Part shown: positions 59,616 through 64,000 of the stretch, one piece after another
How the letters are laid out: each line of letters opens with the position of its first letter
Numbering within the stretch: position 1 is the stretch's first letter
Assembly (NCBI RefSeq): GCF_022179765.1
Contig: NZ_BPRE01000005.1
Location: 186,001-250,000, forward strand
Direction: 5' to 3'
DNA length: 64,000 nt
From: Methylorubrum suomiense
GTDB lineage: Bacteria > Pseudomonadota > Alphaproteobacteria > Rhizobiales > Beijerinckiaceae
Program-made: the position numbers and the translations under genes
The notes under the pieces: generated by a model
What the model saw: only the letters and a program-made list of their open reading frames with translations
Database searches by the model: none
Told to the model about the DNA's origin: nothing

Positions 59616-60173
59616 TCAGTGGAAGAACGGCAGGGCGTGGGGGGCGAACAGGCCGAAGCTCGCAAGCCCAAGGCCAATCACGCCGAGCAACCCGCCCGCG
59701 AAGGCGAGCGCGACGATCCCGGTGATGACCTCGGCGGAGGCCAGCACGATGCCGATCTGGATCGCCGCGGAGGCCAGTTCGTAATGGTGGTAGCGTTCGA
59801 GGGCGAGGTCGCGCCGCACCTCCGCCCCCTGCGCCTTGGCCGACAGCTCCTTGCGGCCCTCACCCTTGGCGGGATCCGACTCCCAACGTGCCATGGTGGC
59901 GGCCCACTCGTCGCGCTTGGCCTTGAGCGCGGCCGGATCGGCGCCCGGCGGCAACAGGGCGATCGCCTCGTCGGCGGTCTTGAGCACGGTGCCGCGAATG
60001 GTGCGGGCCTGGAAATAGGCCCATTGGTTGGCGGCCTCGATATTGGCACCGAGCGCCTCGGTCTGCGCGCTCTTGGCCAAGGTCTCGGCCCCGGCCAGAA
60101 ACAGCGCCAGCACCGAGATCAGCAACGCGACGCGCTTGTTCGAACTCTCGACCGCTCCGTGCCCACCCGACAT
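59616..60173 (-). CDS. DUF4337 membrane protein
   Basis: A 185-residue protein with a first helix (RVALLISVLALFLAGAETLA), a charged soluble coil, and two C-terminal helices (AIQIGIVLASAEVITGIVAL; FAGGLLGVIGLGLASFGLFA). This matches the DUF4337 layout, a family of unknown role. Located 37 bp upstream of the LuxR-type gene start, same strand. Confidence 0.8.
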   Translation of the reverse strand: MSGGHGAVESSNKRVALLISVLALFLAGAETLAKSAQTEALGANIEAANQWAYFQARTIRGTVLKTADEAIALLPPGADPAALKAKRDEWAATMARWESDPAKGEGRKELSAKAQGAEVRRDLALERYHHYELASAAIQIGIVLASAEVITGIVALAFAGGLLGVIGLGLASFGLFAPHALPFFH

Positions 60174-60343
60174 GCCGTCCGTCCTTCGCTTGTGAGTACC
60201 GGTTTCGTTAACCGGGAGTCACAGCCGATCTTCGACCGGAGTGCAAACCCAAAAGGCGGCGCGACGCGGCTTCGCGCGGTTGCCCGCAGCGTTGCGCGCC
60301 CGAAATGCCGGGCGATGTTTCATTCTGGATTCGGCTGGACACC

Positions 60344-61087
60344 ATGCGCCTTCAGGTTCTCGGCTGCGGCGATGCTTTCGGCTCGGGCGGGCGCTTCCAC
60401 ACCTGCTTCCATGTCGAAGCGCGCGAGGGCGACGGGCACGGCGCCTTCCTGATCGATTGCGGTGCCTCGGCGCTGATCGCGATCCGCCGGTTCGGCGTCG
60501 ATCCGAACGGCATCCGCACGGTGTTTCTCACCCATCTCCACGGCGACCATTTCGGCGGCCTTCCGTGGCTGATCCTCGACGGTCAGCTGGTGAGCGGACG
60601 CGAATCACCCCTGACGATCGTCGGGCCGCCGGGCCTGCGGGAGCAGTTGCCGGTGGCGATGGAAGTGCTGTTTCCCGGCTCCAGCACCGCCGAGCGGCGC
60701 TTCCCGGTAGAGATCGTGGAAATCGCGGCCGGGCACCCGGTGGAGGTGGACGGCGTACGGGCCGAAGCCTTCACCATGCGCCATCCGTCCGGCGCGCCCG
60801 CGCAAGCCCTGCGCCTGAGTCGGGGCGGCAAGGTGGTGGCCTATACCGGCGATACCGAATGGGTGGAGGACATCGTCGCGGCCGGGCACGGGGCCGACCT
60901 GATGATCGCCGAGGGCTACACCGAGACGCGCCCGGTCAAGTTCCATCTCGACTGGGCCACGCTGCGGACCCGCCTGCCGGAGATCGCCCCCAAGCGACTG
61001 ATGCTGACCCATATGAGCCCGGACATGCTCGCCCGCGAGCCCGACGGCTACATCGCGGCGGAGGATGGGCTCGTCGTCGTCTTCTGA
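60344..61087 (+). CDS. MBL-fold metal-dependent hydrolase
   Basis: A 247-residue metallo-beta-lactamase-fold protein. The metal site is TVFLTHLHGDHFGGLPWLIL (HxHxDH), with further ligands in AFTMRHPSGAPAQAL, VAYTGDTEWVEDIV and RLMLTHMSPDML. The start RLQVLGCGDAFGSGGRFHTC resembles RNase Z-like or phosphonate-type MBL proteins. Residues before M at 60344 are not needed for the fold. The gene is monocistronic, and its end overlaps the convergent orphan at 61048 by 40 bases. Confidence 0.85.
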   Translation: MRLQVLGCGDAFGSGGRFHTCFHVEAREGDGHGAFLIDCGASALIAIRRFGVDPNGIRTVFLTHLHGDHFGGLPWLILDGQLVSGRESPLTIVGPPGLREQLPVAMEVLFPGSSTAERRFPVEIVEIAAGHPVEVDGVRAEAFTMRHPSGAPAQALRLSRGGKVVAYTGDTEWVEDIVAAGHGADLMIAEGYTETRPVKFHLDWATLRTRLPEIAPKRLMLTHMSPDMLAREPDGYIAAEDGLVVVF

Positions 61088-61536
61088 TCCGGTGCCGCGG
61101 CGGCCTCCGGCGGAAAGGTCAGGGGATAGCGAATGACGCCGCGATGATAGGGAAAGCGGGCGCGCTGAAGCGGATCGGGTCCGGTGAAGATCAGGCGGAC
61201 CCGGAAGGCGACAGGGCTCACGCAGAGCAGGTAGCCGCGCAGATTGCGCTCGTCGGGCCAGAACATCGCGGTGGCGAGGTAGCGTCGTGCGTCGCGCACC
61301 CAGAGCGGAATGGAGGGCAGGCGCCAGCGCCGGGCGAGATGCTCGCCGACTCCGCCGAGGAACGCATCGGGCCGGGCCCAATCGAGGAAGCCCGGATCCT
61401 CCGCGATCATCGCGAGCTGCGCCGCGCCATCACCATCGCGCGCGTAGAAGGCATCGAGGAAGTTCTGGAGGTGATGATCCCAATCGCCGTCGCCGCGGGC
61501 CCGCTCGACCACCTCGCAGAGGCTGGCGGGCCTCAC
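61048..61536 (-). CDS. Partner protein of the DUF6036-type nucleotidyltransferase
   Basis: A 162-residue protein I cannot place in a family with certainty. The segment EDPGFLDWARPDAFLGGVGE then HLARRWRLPSIPLWVRDARR and YLATAMFWPDERNLRGYL is reminiscent of genes found next to nucleotidyltransferase genes of the AbiEii/DUF6036 kind. It overlaps that gene's stop by four bases (ATGA), so the two are coupled. Two-gene layout and small size suggest a toxin-antitoxin-like pair; this is inference. Confidence 0.6.
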   Translation of the reverse strand: MRPASLCEVVERARGDGDWDHHLQNFLDAFYARDGDGAAQLAMIAEDPGFLDWARPDAFLGGVGEHLARRWRLPSIPLWVRDARRYLATAMFWPDERNLRGYLLCVSPVAFRVRLIFTGPDPLQRARFPYHRGVIRYPLTFPPEAAAAPDQKTTTSPSSAAM

Positions 61537-62099
61537 GGGATCGAGCCCTGGAGCACCGCCTTGAAGCGCAGGCTCGCTGCCTCTGGCGGCGCTTCGCCGT
61601 AGATCGAACGGTAAAGCGCGTGCAGGGCGGCTTCGTCGGTGATGCCGAGATGCCCGGCAAGCGCCCTTGCATCATTCAGATCGCGGTCGCCACGATCCAA
61701 TGTCTGCAAGGCCTGCAGCTTCATGGCGAGGAGGTAATCGGGCTTGGCCAGTACCGTGCGCAGGCCCGGCGTACCGGAAGAGGGATAAGTCCCCGCAGCG
61801 CTGAACAGCCCCTCGTCCTCGTCCAGCGGCGTGAACATACCGACCGCGTTGTTGAGCCAGTCCAGGGACAGGCCCATTCGCTCGGCGACGCGTCGTACGG
61901 ACGGTGCCAGAGCGGCCTCGTCAAATCCCTCACGGACCACGGCATCGACGTCATCGGTGCCGCGACGCCACGCGAATTGCAGCATGAGCGCACCACCGCC
62001 GTAGACGGCGATCTCGACCAGCAATCCCCGCTCGGCGAGATCCGCGCCGAGCCACTCGAACGCCTGAAGGATACGGTCGCGGTCGAGAACGGGCGCCAT
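61533..62099 (-). CDS. DUF6036/AbiEii-like nucleotidyltransferase
   Basis: A 188-residue protein with a nucleotidyltransferase core: LLVEIAVYGGGALMLQFAWR, then RRGTDDVDAVVREGFDEAAL (the D-x-D pair in TDDVDAV), then GLRTVLAKPDYLLAMKLQAL and RGDRDLNDARALAGHLGIT. It fits the DUF6036/AbiEii-like group, sometimes toxins of type IV-like pairs. Start ATG 62099 reads MAPVLDRD. Upstream gene of the coupled pair. Activity unknown. Confidence 0.72.
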   Translation of the reverse strand: MAPVLDRDRILQAFEWLGADLAERGLLVEIAVYGGGALMLQFAWRRGTDDVDAVVREGFDEAALAPSVRRVAERMGLSLDWLNNAVGMFTPLDEDEGLFSAAGTYPSSGTPGLRTVLAKPDYLLAMKLQALQTLDRGDRDLNDARALAGHLGITDEAALHALYRSIYGEAPPEAASLRFKAVLQGSIP

Positions 62100-62112
62100 G
62101 GCTAGCACCCTA

Positions 62113-62150
62113 GAGCACGATGCGGAAAAGCGGAATCAAGTTTTCCGAAA
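62113..62150. repeat. Rhizobiales-type short palindromic repeat
   Basis: GAGCACGATGCGGAAAAGCG...TTTTCCGAAATCAT carries a CGGAAAA/TTTTCCG stem (62123-62147) and resembles the GGAAAAGTG...TTTTCCG element seen widely in Rhizobiales genomes. Confidence 0.5.
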
Positions 62151-62171
62151 TCATTATGCGGCGACAAAGAG

Positions 62172-62214
62172 ATAGAGCGTGCTGCCATTTCCGTGAAAAA
62201 GCAGCACGCTCTAT
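62172..62214. terminator. Hairpin downstream of hemA
   Basis: ATAGAGCGTGCTGC (62172-62185) and GCAGCACGCTCTAT (62201-62214) form a 14-bp perfect stem with a 15-base loop, about 25 bp past the hemA stop. On the minus strand CTCTTTG follows. A terminator for hemA is the simplest reading. Confidence 0.6.
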
Positions 62215-62238
62215 CGATGAACAGAACCGGCGGAAAGC

Positions 62239-63651
62239 CTACTCCGCTGCTGCTGCGAACACCGTGCCGGCCCGCGGCAGGTCCAGCGTGTCCCAGGTCT
62301 CGACCAGGGCTGCCGTCAGCGCGGCGATGCGCGCCTCGTCGTGGAACGGCGAGGGCGTGATGCGCAGGCGCTCGGTGCCGCGCGGGACGGTCGGATAGTT
62401 GATCGGCTGGATGTAGATGCCGTGGCGCTCCAGCAGATGGTCCGCCGCCGCCTTGCACAGCTCCGCATCGCCCACCATCACCGGCACGATATGGGTCTCG
62501 GTGGCGAGAACCGGCAGGCCGGCCGCGGCGAGTGCCGCCTTGGTCTGGGCGGCCTGACGCTGATGCGCCTCGCGCTCGGTGCTCGAGCGCTTGAGGTAGC
62601 GCACCGAGGCCCGAGCCGCGGCGGCGATGGCGGGCGGGAGCGCCGTGGTGAAGATGAAGCCGGCGGCGTGGCTGCGGACGGCGTCGCACAGGATGGCCGA
62701 ACCGGTGATGTAGCCACCGACGCAGCCGAAGCCCTTGGCGAGCGTGCCCTCGATCACGTCGACCCGGTGCATCACCCGATCGCGCTCGGCGATGCCGGCA
62801 CCGCGCTCGCCGTAGAGGCCGACCGCGTGGACCTCGTCGAGATAGGTCATGGCGCCGTAGGCGTCGGCGAGGTCGCAAATCGCGGCGATCGGGGCCACGT
62901 CGCCATCCATCGAGTAGACCGATTCGAAGCAGATCAGCTTCGGCCGGTCGCCGGCCTCGATCAGCAGCTCCTCAAGATGGCCGAGATCGTTGTGGCGGAA
63001 GACGCGCTTCTCGCAGCCCGAATGGCGTACGCCCTCGATCATCGAATTGTGGTTGAAGGCATCCGACAGGATCAGGCAGTCCGGGATCAGCTTGGCGATC
63101 GTCGAGATACCGGATTGATTCGAGACGTAGCCCGAGGTGAAGACGAGGCCAGCCTCCTTGCCGTGGAGATCGGCGAGTTCACGCTCCAGATCGACCAGCG
63201 GCGAGTTGTTGCCGGCGATGTTGCGGGTGCCGCCCGCGCCGACGCCGCAACGGGCGGCGGTCTGGGTCATGGCCTCGACGACCTCGGGGTGCTGGCCCAT
63301 GCCGAGATAGTCGTTGGAGCACCACACCGTGATCTCGCGGGTCCCGCCCTCGGGCCGGCGCCACGTCGCCTGTGGGAAGCGGCCGGAAATGCGCTCGATA
63401 TCGGCGAAGACGCGGTAGCGGCGCTCGCTGTGGAGCCGGTCGAGGGCACCACGGAAATAGGTTTCGTAATCGGTGCGCGGGCCGGCCGGGCGTGCGGCGG
63501 CCTGGCGGCCTGCTCCGGCATGAAGGTTGCAAGCGTCGATGGCGGTCGCGTCGTCCACGCCGCCGTCACCGCCCATGAGTGCATGGTCGGGGATTGCCGC
63601 CTTGGTGGCGGCACGGTCGGCGACTTTCACGGGCATCAGGTTCACGGGCAT
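62239..63651 (-). CDS. hemA: 5-aminolevulinate synthase
   Basis: A 470-residue PLP enzyme joining glycine and succinyl-CoA to give 5-aminolevulinate, the first step of tetrapyrrole synthesis in alphaproteobacteria (C4 pathway). Motifs include [20 protein letters not shown], then [37 protein letters not shown], and the PLP lysine in [14 protein letters not shown] (K306). It carries about 60 extra N-terminal residues relative to typical bacterial forms, beginning [15 protein letters not shown] later in-frame ATG (MGGDGG, residue 26) could be the true start. Monocistronic, with a hairpin downstream. Confidence 0.95.
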   Translation of the reverse strand: MPVNLMPVKVADRAATKAAIPDHALMGGDGGVDDATAIDACNLHAGAGRQAAARPAGPRTDYETYFRGALDRLHSERRYRVFADIERISGRFPQATWRRPEGGTREITVWCSNDYLGMGQHPEVVEAMTQTAARCGVGAGGTRNIAGNNSPLVDLERELADLHGKEAGLVFTSGYVSNQSGISTIAKLIPDCLILSDAFNHNSMIEGVRHSGCEKRVFRHNDLGHLEELLIEAGDRPKLICFESVYSMDGDVAPIAAICDLADAYGAMTYLDEVHAVGLYGERGAGIAERDRVMHRVDVIEGTLAKGFGCVGGYITGSAILCDAVRSHAAGFIFTTALPPAIAAAARASVRYLKRSSTEREAHQRQAAQTKAALAAAGLPVLATETHIVPVMVGDAELCKAAADHLLERHGIYIQPINYPTVPRGTERLRITPSPFHDEARIAALTAALVETWDTLDLPRAGTVFAAAAE

Positions 63652-64000
63652 CCGTCCTCGACGCTGTGTGCTGGCCGGGCGTTCTTCTTGGACGCCTCGG
63701 GTAAAGAATCCGGGCCTGAGCCTGATCCGTTGGGCAGGTCCGGGCCGCTCGCGGTCCGACGACGAGGATCGCCCGTCCTTCGCGGGCGGCGCTTCATCAG
63801 CGCGTCGTCGTCCGGCCGGCGGTCCCGCCTCACGCCGGTTCCGCTGCAGCCGCGAGATTGGTCGTATTTTCGAACTGGTTCAAGGTAGGTTAGAGACATT
63901 CCTGCTTTGCATGGCCCCAAACGCGACGGAATCGCGCGTTCCACAGGTCGGGAAAGAGGTCGGTTCGGGCGACGATGCGTCGCGAGTTCGGCGCTGCGAC
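63652..64000. other. Region upstream of hemA to window end
   Basis: No supported gene. The stretch around 63855-63900 is relatively AT-rich and probably contains the hemA promoter. Overlapping open frames on both strands show no coding character. Confidence 0.4.

Noticed and set aside
63642..63944. Minus-strand open frame of 100 codons upstream of hemA
   Set aside because: Overlaps the hemA start region, has no recognisable content and probably covers the promoter.

Overview
The window looks like a chromosomal segment of an alphaproteobacterial methylotroph of the Methylobacterium/Methylorubrum type. The evidence is the very high GC content, an oxalate-degradation cluster (oxalyl-CoA decarboxylase with two OxlT-type antiporters), the C4-pathway 5-aminolevulinate synthase, FlbT with tandem flagellins, and small palindromic repeats of a kind common in this group. 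I see no rRNA, tRNA or CRISPR array.

Layout. 1-1.6 kb: the end of a ROK sugar kinase and an IS110-type transposase broken by a short palindromic insert. 1.6-12 kb: an alpha/beta hydrolase, oxc, oxlT-1, a divergent TetR/GST pair, oxlT-2, and divergently a three-gene operon (CBS-domain protein, 110-aa orphan, P-loop kinase). The oxc, oxlT-1 and oxlT-2/CBS upstream regions share a GGTAT-N5-ATACC inverted repeat, so the three-gene operon probably belongs to the oxalate regulon. 12-24 kb: a hybrid sensor kinase with damaged catalytic motifs, lepA, an OprB-type porin, a two-gene heavy-metal RND efflux system and a hicAB toxin-antitoxin module. 24.6-33 kb: a self-contained fructose PTS island (LacI-type regulator, fruBKA, OprB porin) with perfect operator palindromes, then a ModE-like one-domain regulator. 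33-41 kb: a secreted orphan, a class A penicillin-binding protein, malate:quinone oxidoreductase with an N-terminal export-like signal, and a PepSY membrane protein. 41-45 kb: two nearly identical flagellin genes, each with its own hairpin, and flbT.

45-53 kb is a sulfur locus. On the minus strand are a two-part YeeE/YedE transporter and a DUF442 sulfurtransferase-like protein. On the plus strand are a small orphan, serine acetyltransferase (cysE), a family 2 encapsulin shell with an inserted cyclic-nucleotide-binding-like domain, and a SufS-like cysteine desulfurase with a roughly 285-residue disordered N-terminal extension typical of encapsulin cargo. The desulfurase frame has no stop and runs straight into an AmpG-like 12-helix transporter, giving one 1170-codon frame. 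Together these genes suggest uptake of reduced sulfur, cysteine synthesis and compartmentalised sulfur release.

53-64 kb is mostly housekeeping or of unknown role: HNH nuclease, acyltransferase-3 protein, DUF3606, a Tlde1-domain protein, DUF938, PsiE, a LuxR-type regulator, DUF4337, an MBL-fold hydrolase, a nucleotidyltransferase pair that may be a toxin-antitoxin-like module, and hemA.

Starts were chosen from reading frame, ribosome-binding sequence and family length. Functions come from motifs read by eye; no database search was run.
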